Origin: an uncultured Clostridia bacterium | Lineage (GTDB): Bacteria > Bacillota > Clostridia > Christensenellales > Borkfalkiaceae | Assembly: GCA_947631925.1 (NCBI GenBank) | Contig: CANRNE010000005.1 | Span: forward strand, 19,901 to 83,900 | DNA length: 64,000 nucleotides | Direction of reading: 5' to 3' | Shown here: in pieces, positions 44,510-52,192 of the stretch | Position numbering within the stretch: the first letter of the stretch is position 1 | Layout: the number at the start of each line of letters is the position of its first letter | Made by a program: the position numbers and the translations under genes | The notes under the pieces: generated by a model | Databases searched by the model: none | What the model saw: only the letters and a program-made list of their open reading frames with translations | Told to the model about the DNA's origin: nothing

Positions 44510-45234
44510 ACCAATAAGCCCCACAGAGATTGAACGGGCATGCCGAATGCAAGCCCCCAGAGTGCAAGGATGGGAAATCCGAGATATTTCGTCGCAAACT
44601 GCATGACCCAGCCGAGAATGTCGAAATTCGACATTATGGACACGCCGAAATTGACAAAGATGCGGCAGAGAAAGCTCTCTGCGATGAGACCGATGAGAAT
44701 CCACTGCCCGTATTCGCGCAGGAAGCGGAAGACCTTGCCCCGCCGCTTATTCAACGCGTCGACGATGCGGAACCCGTCGAGCGGATAGAGCGGAAGCAGA
44801 TTGAAGACACAAAAGGACAGGCTGTAGCTGTAGAGCAGCAGGAACAGCTGAAACAGAAAGCTCTTCAAAAAGACGATTTCGGGCATGAAATTGAGGACGA
44901 TGAGCACAAACGGGTAAAAAACGAACGCCATGATGTAGTTCATGACGATGCCCGCGCTCGCCGTGAGCCCCAGCCCGAGACGGTACCGCTTGAAGTTTGA
45001 CGGGTTGATGGGAACGGGCTTCGCCCAGCCGAACCCGACGAGCGCAAACAGGACGAGGCCGAGCGGGTCGAAATGGCGGAAGGGATTGACGGAGAGCCTA
45101 CCGTTCCACTTCGGCGTGGGGTCTCCGCACTTATACGCCACAAAGGCATGTGCAAATTCATGTAACGTCAAGACGACAGTCACCGCGAGAAGGCTCGCGA
45201 CCAGCCGCATGATGGCGCTAACGACATTTTCCAT
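44506..45234 (-). CDS. M50 site-2 protease family membrane metallopeptidase
   Basis: 242 residues, about five membrane segments. Zinc motif HEFAHAF (H-E-x-x-H) near residue 25-31 in the first helix and the distal LLPLYPLDGFRI (Asp ligand) near 145-156. The group includes the YwhC/SpoIVFB-related S2P peptidases, often next to scpAB in Clostridia. Substrate unknown. The promoter -10 ends seven bases before the ATG with no SD. Confidence 0.92.
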   Translation of the reverse strand: MENVVSAIMRLVASLLAVTVVLTLHEFAHAFVAYKCGDPTPKWNGRLSVNPFRHFDPLGLVLFALVGFGWAKPVPINPSNFKRYRLGLGLTASAGIVMNYIMAFVFYPFVLIVLNFMPEIVFLKSFLFQLFLLLYSYSLSFCVFNLLPLYPLDGFRIVDALNKRRGKVFRFLREYGQWILIGLIAESFLCRIFVNFGVSIMSNFDILGWVMQFATKYLGFPILALWGLAFGMPVQSLWGLLV

Positions 45235-45241
45235 AGATAAT

Positions 45242-45270
45242 ATTATAACTTACTTTGTTAAAAAAAGCAA
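45242..45270 (-). promoter_or_regulatory. Promoter of the M50-scpA-scpB operon, leaderless arrangement
   Basis: Minus strand TTGCTT, 17 bases, TATAAT; seven bases then ATG. Confidence 0.8.
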
Positions 45271-45370
45271 GGAAAAAGCGGAGATTCCGCAAAAAATCCG
45301 CTTTCCCCCCGCTTGCCCGTCGGGCGATGCGATGTTTCCATTCTTCGCTTGTCACATTTTTCCGCAGAAA

Positions 45371-45404
45371 CGAAGTATTATGTCTGACATATTACTTCGC
45401 AAAA
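45371..45404 (+). repeat. Dispersed palindromic repeat, copy 4
   Basis: CGAAGTATTATG-TCTGA-CATATTACTTCG with one mismatch between arms, then CAAAA. It lies four bases beyond the stop codon of the carboxypeptidase gene. Confidence 0.85.
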
Positions 45405-45408
45405 TCGC

Positions 45409-46542
45409 TTATTGCCACCCCTTTGCGGTCTCCTGCAGGGCCTCCCACCAAGTATATTCGGGCGCATCTTCCCCTGCGCGAAGGGCGATGCGGGAAATTT
45501 CCACGCCGCCTACATGCAGCGAGGCGTATCCGACTTCCTCGCCCGCAAGGATGGGAGCCTTGAGCGGGCGGAGCTCCAAATGCGCGGTCGCCTCTCCCTT
45601 TTCGCCCCGCCGCGCAAAATAGGTGAGCGGTCGCTCCGCGATGACGGAAATTTCATGCTTTTTGCTTCCCGAAACGCTCGCCCTGCAGTCGAGCTCCCCT
45701 CTTGCAATCAGCTCTCTGCATTCGAAGTTGTTGAAGCCGTAGTCGAGCATCGTCGCCGTGTCCGAAAAGCGCTGTTTGGAGCTCTCGGCGCCGATGACGA
45801 CGGAAATCAGCCGCATATTTCCGCGTTTTGCCGTCGCAGCAAGGCAGAATCCCGCCTCATTCGTAAATCCCGTCTTGCCGCCGTCACAGCCCGTGTAGCT
45901 TCTTAGGAGCTTATTGGTGTTCGTAATCGTCGTCGTTCTGCCGTCGGGATGGCTGAAATCTTCGAGCCAGACCCTTGCAAGGTCGAAGTACTTCTCGTGG
46001 GTGATGAGATCTTTGAGCATCGTGGCGACATCCTTGGCGCAGGAGTATTGCGGCTCCTTGGGAAGACCGGTGCAGTTGGCAAAGAGGGTGTTATCGGCGC
46101 CGAGTTCGGCCGCCTTTTCGTTCATTTTCGCCACAAACCCCTCTTCACTGCCCGCGATGCGCTCCGCCAAGGCGACACAGCTGTCGTTCGCCGAGCAGAC
46201 TGCGACCGTCTTGATGAGCTCCTCCGCGGTGTAGGAGAGCCCGCTGTCGAGAAAGACTTGCGAGCCGCCCATTCCCGCGGCGTTCCCACTCACGACAATC
46301 TGTTCATCCAAGGATAGTTCGCCGCGTTCGACCGCCTCAAAGCACAAGTCGAGCGTCATGATTTTGCACATGCTTGCAATCGGGAGCCGTTTTGTTTCGT
46401 CCATGGCAAAGACTTGGGTCCCGCTCTCCGCGTCGCAGAGATATGCCGACTTGCAGACGGGGGAAAGCGCATTGCTCTCCCGCGCCTCTATGGGCATCAC
46501 CGCCGCGGCGCACGCCATTGTGAGCAAAAGAAATTGTTTCAT
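45409..46542 (-). CDS. dacF: D-alanyl-D-alanine carboxypeptidase, DacF-like, sporulation-type promoter
   Basis: 377 residues with an N-terminal signal sequence (about 1-20). Motifs S57-M-C-K60, S117-A-N119 and K223-T-G, followed by the C-terminal PBP5 beta domain. DacF of Bacillus is made in the forespore and sets cortex cross-linking. Upstream, GCGTA-N18-CATACTG resembles a sigma-F/sigma-G promoter, which agrees. That -10 ends five bases before the ATG, leaving no room for an SD. The Cys in the SxxK motif (SMCK) is uncommon. Confidence 0.9.
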   Translation of the reverse strand: MKQFLLLTMACAAAVMPIEARESNALSPVCKSAYLCDAESGTQVFAMDETKRLPIASMCKIMTLDLCFEAVERGELSLDEQIVVSGNAAGMGGSQVFLDSGLSYTAEELIKTVAVCSANDSCVALAERIAGSEEGFVAKMNEKAAELGADNTLFANCTGLPKEPQYSCAKDVATMLKDLITHEKYFDLARVWLEDFSHPDGRTTTITNTNKLLRSYTGCDGGKTGFTNEAGFCLAATAKRGNMRLISVVIGAESSKQRFSDTATMLDYGFNNFECRELIARGELDCRASVSGSKKHEISVIAERPLTYFARRGEKGEATAHLELRPLKAPILAGEEVGYASLHVGGVEISRIALRAGEDAPEYTWWEALQETAKGWQ

Positions 46543-46547
46543 GCCGA

Positions 46548-46577
46548 CAGTATGCGCATAATTTTGTGAATTTACGC
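46548..46577 (-). promoter_or_regulatory. Possible forespore (sigma-F/sigma-G type) promoter of dacF
   Basis: Minus strand GCGTA, 18 bases, CATACTG, compared with the sigma-G pattern GMATA-N18-CATAMTA. Confidence 0.45.
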
Positions 46578-46578
46578 A

Positions 46579-47175
46579 TCAAAACAAATTTCCGACGGGA
46601 TGAAAGACGGCGAGGAGCAGGATTGCCTCCAAGAGAAAAATGAGGGCTATGAGCGCCGCAAACGCAGAAAAATCGGTCAAAAGTTCCAAAAAGTCGGCTC
46701 TTCGGAAGCAAAATCCCCGCGCCCGCTGCAAGGACAGGGAGAGCATACAGAGGAGAAGAAAGTCGAGCATCAGATGGATGGGAATGAAGAGCACGAGGGA
46801 GACGAGCGCGCCGGGGAGGCCGTATGCGCCGAAGAACACCGCGACGCAGCCGCCGAAGGTGTAGGCGCGATAGACGGTAACCGCAATGCCGAGCGGACAC
46901 GCAGCGGGATGCATTCCCGAAAGCATGCAGAGCGCGGCGAGCACGAGCGCCCCCGCCGTGCGCTCGAAAAAGATGAGGAGGACGCTTCTGTCTCCGTAGC
47001 AGACATAGTACAAAAATCGGTCGCAGAGATTGAGGAGGAAATCATAGAAGAGCGCCGTCCCCGAAAAGAGAATGCCGAGCAGCATCGCAAGAAAAAAGAC
47101 GCCCGCGAGGATTGCGAGGAGAATTTTTTTCGAGCACGCGCGCTCGATGCGTCCCGTAAAAAAGGAAAGGTCCAT
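46579..47175 (-). CDS. Multi-pass membrane protein, possibly SpoIIM-like
   Basis: 198 residues with five or six hydrophobic segments (about 17-42, 62-90, 95-120, 122-148 and 168-192). A short basic N-terminus and an internal basic turn (LQRARGFCFRR) suggest inside-in topology. Size, topology and position between dacF and spoIVB recall SpoIIM, part of the engulfment peptidoglycan-degrading complex, but I see no decisive motif. No clear SD. A 140-base spacer separates it from spoIVB. Confidence 0.4.
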   Translation of the reverse strand: MDLSFFTGRIERACSKKILLAILAGVFFLAMLLGILFSGTALFYDFLLNLCDRFLYYVCYGDRSVLLIFFERTAGALVLAALCMLSGMHPAACPLGIAVTVYRAYTFGGCVAVFFGAYGLPGALVSLVLFIPIHLMLDFLLLCMLSLSLQRARGFCFRRADFLELLTDFSAFAALIALIFLLEAILLLAVFHPVGNLF

Positions 47176-47317
47176 ATCCCATGATATGAACCGTCCAAGT
47201 TGTCCTATTCCCTGCCGAGGGGCCCCGAATGTCCGTCGAGCGGGAGAGAGAACGGCAAGACGGAGATGATTTCATGCTTGAAGAGCTCTTCGAAAAGGGT
47301 CTCGTTTCAAAAAGCCG

Positions 47318-48328
47318 TCAGTTTGCCAACATTTTTTCGATGCCGATGCCGTAGCCGCGGGTGGGGTCGTTGAGAAAGACATGGGTGACGGCGCCGATGA
47401 GTTTTCCGTTCTGAAGAATGGGACTGCCGCTCATGCCCTGCACGATGCCGCCCGTCTCATCGATGAGGCGGGAATCCGTCACCTTGACGACGAAGTTCTT
47501 GTTGTCGCGGTTGGCGGCGTCCACTTTGACGATGTCCACGTCGTATTTCTGCGGGTAGGCACCGTCCACGGTGGAGTAGATGACGGCCTTCCCGATGGTT
47601 GCCTCCGACATGGGAGCCGTCTCCACGAGTTCACAGCGGGAGAAATCATAGTCGCGGGAAAAGGAGCCGTACAGCCCGGTGTCCCCCACCGTCTCCGCGC
47701 TTCCGAGGACGGTATCGTTGACGAACAGACCCCGAAGTTCCCCCGCTCTGCCGCGCGTCCCCTTGGTCACGCCGACGACGCTGCAGAGATACATTTGCGG
47801 GTCGGAAATGGAGAGAAGATTATGATTTTCGTCGCACACGGCGTGTCCGAGCGCGCCGAAGCGATAAGTCATGCTGTCAATATAGGTTACGGTGCCGATG
47901 CCGGCGAGCGTGTCGCGGATGAGCACGCCTATCTTATAGCGGGAAGCCTTCTTGTCCTTCACCGGGGTCACGGGGACGGTGGCGTCCTCCCCCTTTCTCC
48001 GCACGGTGACCTCTATCTCCTTCCCCGCGCTGCGCTCGAGGGCCTCATTGAGTTCGGTAATCGTCTTGACGCGAATCCCTTCCACGGCGACGATGGTGTC
48101 GCCGATGCGAATTCCCGCATCCTCCGCGGGGCGAAAGATTCCGTCCTCCCCCATGACTTCGGAGAGTCCGATGACTTCCGCGCCGCCTGCGGACAGAAGA
48201 AAGCCCGCCGTCATGCCGCCGATATAATATTTCGCCGTTGCCGCTTCCGCATGCACGGTGGAAGTTCCGCAAAAGAGCCCCGTGCCGAGAAGTGCAATGG
48301 CGAGCGCAAAAAATTTCAGCTTACGCAT
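47318..48328 (-). CDS. spoIVB: SpoIVB serine peptidase
   Basis: 336 residues. Signal/anchor helix (about 5-25), PDZ domain (about 50-125; GIRIGDTIVAVEGIRVKT), then the S55 peptidase domain with H162 (ALGHAV), D285 (VTDSR) and S300 (GMSGSPI), spaced as in Bacillus SpoIVB. Made in the forespore and secreted to the intermembrane space, it triggers pro-sigma-K processing. Ribosome-binding site GGAGGTAGGA. A sigma-G-like promoter lies upstream. Confidence 0.95.
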   Translation of the reverse strand: MRKLKFFALAIALLGTGLFCGTSTVHAEAATAKYYIGGMTAGFLLSAGGAEVIGLSEVMGEDGIFRPAEDAGIRIGDTIVAVEGIRVKTITELNEALERSAGKEIEVTVRRKGEDATVPVTPVKDKKASRYKIGVLIRDTLAGIGTVTYIDSMTYRFGALGHAVCDENHNLLSISDPQMYLCSVVGVTKGTRGRAGELRGLFVNDTVLGSAETVGDTGLYGSFSRDYDFSRCELVETAPMSEATIGKAVIYSTVDGAYPQKYDVDIVKVDAANRDNKNFVVKVTDSRLIDETGGIVQGMSGSPILQNGKLIGAVTHVFLNDPTRGYGIGIEKMLAN

Positions 48329-48351
48329 TCCTACCTCCGTTGCACGGAAGA

Positions 48352-48381
48352 TAATTTGCGTAAGCCGACAAGATTTTATGC
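48352..48381 (-). promoter_or_regulatory. Possible forespore promoter of spoIVB
   Basis: Minus strand GCATA, 18 bases, CAAATTA: full -35 and 5 of 7 at -10 against the sigma-G consensus, in the short gap after recN. Confidence 0.5.
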
Positions 48382-48385
48382 GATT

Positions 48386-50071
48386 TTACAGCGTCCTTTT
48401 ATAGGCATCTGCCTCTTCTATCAAATCGCGCGCATGGGCGAGCACGTGTTCGCTCTCCCTGCCGCCGACGAGACGGGCGAGCTCCTTTAAGCGGTCCTCG
48501 CCCTCGGCCACCCGCACATCTGTGCGCGTTCCTCTGCCGTCCTCGTGCTTTTCGATGACGATGGAGCGGTCGGAAAAGGCCGCAATCTGGGCGAGATGGG
48601 TGACGGCGATGAGCTGGACGCTCTTGGAAATCTTGGCAAACTTCTCCGCGACGACGCGCGCCGTCTTTCCGCCGATTCCCGCATCGATTTCATCGAAAAT
48701 ATACGTCCCGATGCCGCCCTGCGCCGAGAGCTGGGCCTTGACGGCGAGCATGAAGCGGCTCATTTCGCCGCCGCTGATGATCTTTCCGAGCTCCTTGAGC
48801 GGCTCCCCCTTGTTGGCGGAGAAGAGGAACCTTACGCCGCCGAGCCCCTCCGAAGTCGCCTTTGAGACATCCTCCTCGCCGTATTCGTCAAACTGAATTT
48901 CGAAGCGCGCGGAGGGAATGTTGAGGGTGACAAGTTCGCGCACGACCCGCTCCGTGAACTGCTCCGCGGCCTTTTTTCGCGCATTTGTCAGCTTTCTGCA
49001 GGCGGCATAGAGGCGGCTGTCCGTATCCGCAAGGAGATTTTTGAGCTCCTCATAGCGGGCGCCGCTGTTTTCCAAGAGACGAAGTTCCTCCTGCGCCCGT
49101 TCTTCGAAGGCGAGCACCGCCTCGATGCTTCCGCCGTATTTCTTTTTAAGGGCGGAAATTTCGTCGTAGCGCGCCTCGATGCGCTCGGCCTCCCGTTCAT
49201 CGATGTCGAGCTCCGCCGTGTAGTCCTCAAGGAGGGAGGAGACGTCCTCCAATTCCTCGGCAGTCGTCTCGAGACGGTCGGCAAGTTCTTGGTAGCGGCT
49301 GTCGAATTTGGCGAGCGAGGCGACGCATTTTTCCGCGGTGCGAAGGGAGTCCGCTCCCCCGCCGTCTGCGGTAAGGGACTGCCTTGCGGCGGAGAGCCCC
49401 TCCACAATGCGCTCCGCACTGCGGTAGCGGTTCCGAACGGAGAGGAGCTGTTCGTCCTCGCCCGACTTGGGCGAGATGCGCCCGATTTCCTCCGTCTGGA
49501 AGCGCAGAATGTCCATTCTTCTGCTGCGCTCTCCCTCATCGCCGCCGACGAGGTCCATCTCCGAAAGGAGTTTGCGGCGTTCGGCAAGAAGCGACGAGAC
49601 CTCGGCCTTTTGCGGCTGAACGCCTGCGACGCTGTCGAGAAGCCGGAGCTGGTTGCCCTCTTTGAGCAGAAAAAAATGCTCGCTCTGCCCATGGACGTCC
49701 ACGAGGCGGGACGTCACCTTCTTGAGCATCGCGGCAGAGACGGGGACGCCGCAAAGTTTGAGCGAACTCTTCCCGTCCGCAGTCAGACGGCGGGAGAGGA
49801 TGAGCGTCTCCTCGGGTTCGAGGTCCATTTCCTCGAGAATTGCGAAAATTTCGGGGTCTTCCGTATAGAATTCCGCGCGGACGGAGCATTCCTTCTCCCC
49901 CGCGCGCACCATTCCCTTGTCCGCTTTGGCGCCGAGCACGAAATCGATGCAGTCCAAAATTACGGACTTTCCCGAGCCGGTCTCCCCCGTGAGGACGTTG
50001 AGTCCCTCGGAAAATTCCAACTCCGCCGATTCGATGAGCGCAACGTTATGAATAGAGAGCCTTCTGAGCAT
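48386..50071 (-). CDS. recN: DNA repair protein RecN
   Basis: 561 residues from the ATG two bases after argR. SMC-like: Walker A GETGSGKS (29-36), long coiled coils (about 150-340), signature LGKIISGGEMSRFMLAVK and Walker B YIFDEIDAGIGG near the C-terminus. It acts early in double-strand-break repair. No LexA box was found here; expression likely comes from the nadK promoter through argR, the argR-recN pair being widely conserved. Confidence 0.95.
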   Translation of the reverse strand: MLRRLSIHNVALIESAELEFSEGLNVLTGETGSGKSVILDCIDFVLGAKADKGMVRAGEKECSVRAEFYTEDPEIFAILEEMDLEPEETLILSRRLTADGKSSLKLCGVPVSAAMLKKVTSRLVDVHGQSEHFFLLKEGNQLRLLDSVAGVQPQKAEVSSLLAERRKLLSEMDLVGGDEGERSRRMDILRFQTEEIGRISPKSGEDEQLLSVRNRYRSAERIVEGLSAARQSLTADGGGADSLRTAEKCVASLAKFDSRYQELADRLETTAEELEDVSSLLEDYTAELDIDEREAERIEARYDEISALKKKYGGSIEAVLAFEERAQEELRLLENSGARYEELKNLLADTDSRLYAACRKLTNARKKAAEQFTERVVRELVTLNIPSARFEIQFDEYGEEDVSKATSEGLGGVRFLFSANKGEPLKELGKIISGGEMSRFMLAVKAQLSAQGGIGTYIFDEIDAGIGGKTARVVAEKFAKISKSVQLIAVTHLAQIAAFSDRSIVIEKHEDGRGTRTDVRVAEGEDRLKELARLVGGRESEHVLAHARDLIEEADAYKRTL

Positions 50072-50072
50072 A

Positions 50073-50528
50073 TCAAAGTTTGAGAATGACTTCGAGCTTA
50101 TCGCTGACGGCCTGTGCGCCTGCGGCGGAGTCGCAGATGACGAGCGTGGTGTCGACGCCCGCGACGGTCCCGACGACTTCGCGGTATTCGAGCCTGTCCA
50201 CGACGTTGCCCGCACTTCCGCCGTTGCCGTTGATGGTCTTCAGGATGATGAGGTTGCCGGCGACGCGAATCTCCTCCACGCAATCCTGAAAGAGGGCGCG
50301 GAGCTTGTCCGAGATGCCACCCTCTTTTTCCGTGATGGTGGCATAGCGGAACCGTCGCTTGCTGCCCTTGACCTTGAAGAGGCGCAGCTCCTTGATGTCG
50401 CGGGAGACCGTTGCCTGCGTGACGGAGAAATTCGCCGCGGCGAGTTCTGCACAGAGCTCTTCCTGCGTCTCAATCTCCTTTTCCTTGATGATTTCGAGAA
50501 TTTTTGCGTGACGAGCGCTTCTCATCAT
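50073..50528 (-). CDS. argR: Arginine repressor ArgR/AhrC
   Basis: About 151 residues from the ATG at 50528 (GAGGT upstream; the next codon is also ATG). N-terminal winged helix with FSVTQATVSRDIKELRLFKV, the DNA-recognition segment; C-terminal hexamerisation/Arg-binding domain with GTVAGVDTTLVICDS, including the conserved G-T-x-A-G-x-D-T. It represses arginine synthesis. A possible ArgR box lies in the promoter of nadK, the first gene of this operon. Confidence 0.94.
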   Translation of the reverse strand: MMRSARHAKILEIIKEKEIETQEELCAELAAANFSVTQATVSRDIKELRLFKVKGSKRRFRYATITEKEGGISDKLRALFQDCVEEIRVAGNLIILKTINGNGGSAGNVVDRLEYREVVGTVAGVDTTLVICDSAAGAQAVSDKLEVILKL

Positions 50529-50566
50529 AATCAAATACCTCGTTTTATCGGTAGATTTTACGTTTT

Positions 50567-51352
50567 TTAATTGATTTTTTCCGTGATTCTGCGGAGGAAT
50601 CCCCTTCCTTCCCGCGTCAAAAAGACGGCGCTTGCGGAGGATTTACGGATGCGGATGCCCTCGCCTTCGCCGAGCTTTCCCAAGAATTCGCCGTCCCCAT
50701 AGACGAGAAGGGGGCGCGTGGCCGCCTTGACGCACAGAACGCTGTCATCGGACAGCACCATGGGGCGACTGCGGAGAGAAAAGGCGCAGACGGGCGTGAG
50801 AAGAAAGGCGTTGCAGTCGGGCGTCATGATGCACCCGCCCGCGGAGAGCGAATAGGCGGTGGAACCCGTCGGGGTGGACACAATCAGCCCGTCGGCACGG
50901 AAAATTCCCTCGTCGCCGCCCTCAAGCGAAGCGGAAACGGAGGCAATGTGCGCCCGCTCCCCCGCCGCGATTTCGCGCTGGACGGAGACCTCGTTGAGGC
51001 AGAGGAAATGCCCTTCCCCGACTTCTGCCTCAATCAGGGAACGGGAGAGGGCGGACGCCGTAGCGCTTGTTGCAAGTTCGACTGCGGCAAGCCAATCCTC
51101 CTTCTCGAATTCGGTGAGAAAGCCGAGGGTGCCGAAATTGACGCCGACAAGGGGAATGTGCAGGACGGCGGCACGCTTTGCGGCATGCAGCACCGTACCG
51201 TCGCCGCCGAGGACGATGAGACGGTCGACGCCGCCAATCTCCTCCGTGCCGTGAAAGCACGCACCAAAGCATCCCCGCTCGCGCAGGGCGCTCTCCATGG
51301 CTTGGGCAACGGCTTCGCTCGCGCCGCTCCCCGAAAGAATGCCGACTTTCAT
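50567..51352 (-). CDS. nadK: NAD kinase
   Basis: 261 residues. Diacylglycerol-kinase-like fold with GGDGT (49-53), GVNFGTLGFLTE, LNEVSV and DGLIVSTPTGSTAYSLSAGG, the four family motifs. It phosphorylates NAD to NADP. Ribosome-binding site AGAGGTGG. It leads nadK-argR-recN. The gap to argR is about 40 bases. Confidence 0.95.
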   Translation of the reverse strand: MKVGILSGSGASEAVAQAMESALRERGCFGACFHGTEEIGGVDRLIVLGGDGTVLHAAKRAAVLHIPLVGVNFGTLGFLTEFEKEDWLAAVELATSATASALSRSLIEAEVGEGHFLCLNEVSVQREIAAGERAHIASVSASLEGGDEGIFRADGLIVSTPTGSTAYSLSAGGCIMTPDCNAFLLTPVCAFSLRSRPMVLSDDSVLCVKAATRPLLVYGDGEFLGKLGEGEGIRIRKSSASAVFLTREGRGFLRRITEKIN

Positions 51353-51378
51353 GCGCCACCTCTTGTTAATGCAAATAC

Positions 51379-51407
51379 ATTATATACATTTATACGAATA
51401 AATGCAA
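51379..51407 (-). promoter_or_regulatory. Promoter of nadK-argR-recN
   Basis: Minus strand TTGCAT, 17 bases, TATAAT, then AGAGGTGG and the nadK ATG. Confidence 0.75.
51387..51404. promoter_or_regulatory. 18-bp palindrome in the nadK promoter, candidate ArgR box
   Basis: CATTTATAC/GAATAAATG, an inverted repeat with one mismatch that fills most of the -35/-10 spacer. It is AT-rich with the length of an ARG box, but the match to the consensus is partial. Confidence 0.4.
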
Positions 51408-51433
51408 GTGTTTTCCGAAAAAAATTCGAAAAA

Positions 51434-52192
51434 TCATGAAATTTTTTCCGAACTATTCAAAAACGCGTCCTTCGGGACGGGCGGTTTTTCGGGTTCGAGA
51501 AAGACGACGTACTCGATATTTTTGCGCGGGACGACGGGAGCCGCCGCGATGCCCTGCGGAAAGAGTCCGAGCGCCGTGCAGAAGTCATAGAAATCGGAGA
51601 GCAATGCTCTATGATAGCTGCGGGGCAAAATTCCGCTCTTTCCCAGCCCCTTTCCCCCGCATTCGAACTGCGGTTTGAAGAGCACAAACGCCCGTCCGCC
51701 CGCGGAGAGAATGTCCTTTACTGCGGGAAGGACGAGGCGAAGGGAGATAAAACTCAAATCGGAGACGACGTCGTCAATCGGCACGGGGAAATCCGCGCGC
51801 GTAAGATAGCGGGCATTCGTCGAATCCATCACCGTGACGCGGGAATCCGAAGCCAAACGGGGGTCGAGCTGGCTCTTTCCGACGTCCACGCAAAAGACAT
51901 GCGCGGCGCCGCGCCGAAGAAGGCAATCGGTAAATCCGCCCGTGCTGGCGCCGAGGTCGGCGACAACTCTGTCCGCAACAGACACACTGAAGACCTCAAG
52001 CGCGCGCTCCAACTTCTTCCCGCCGTTGGAGACGAAATCGACGCCCTCCAAAATCGTGAAGAGGTCCCCTTCGGAGACCTCGTCGTGGGGCGAAAGCGGG
52101 CGCCCGTCCCGCAAGATGCGCCCCGCCGCAAGCATCTCCTTCGCCTTGGTGCGCGAGCCGAAGCGCTCGGCAAGATATTTATCCGCGCGCAT
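51434..52192 (-). CDS. tlyA: TlyA-family rRNA 2'-O-methyltransferase
   Basis: 252 residues from the ATG with GGAGGAG upstream. S4 domain (1-60; MRADKYLAERFGSRTKAKEML), then the FtsJ-like SAM domain with ADLGASTGGFTDCLL (78-92), VVSDLSFISL and LFKPQFE. It methylates ribosomal RNA in the TlyA/YqxC family. The frame is open upstream, but the S4 domain defines the start. It overlaps dxs by 14 bases; dxs-tlyA adjacency is typical. Confidence 0.92.
   Translation of the reverse strand: MRADKYLAERFGSRTKAKEMLAAGRILRDGRPLSPHDEVSEGDLFTILEGVDFVSNGGKKLERALEVFSVSVADRVVADLGASTGGFTDCLLRRGAAHVFCVDVGKSQLDPRLASDSRVTVMDSTNARYLTRADFPVPIDDVVSDLSFISLRLVLPAVKDILSAGGRAFVLFKPQFECGGKGLGKSGILPRSYHRALLSDFYDFCTALGLFPQGIAAAPVVPRKNIEYVVFLEPEKPPVPKDAFLNSSEKIS

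Noticed and set aside
47176..47317. Extra small gene between the SpoIIM-like gene and spoIVB
   Set aside because: Open frames here are short, lack ribosome-binding sites and mirror neighbouring frames. The only structure seen is the 12-base palindrome GAAGAGCTCTTC.
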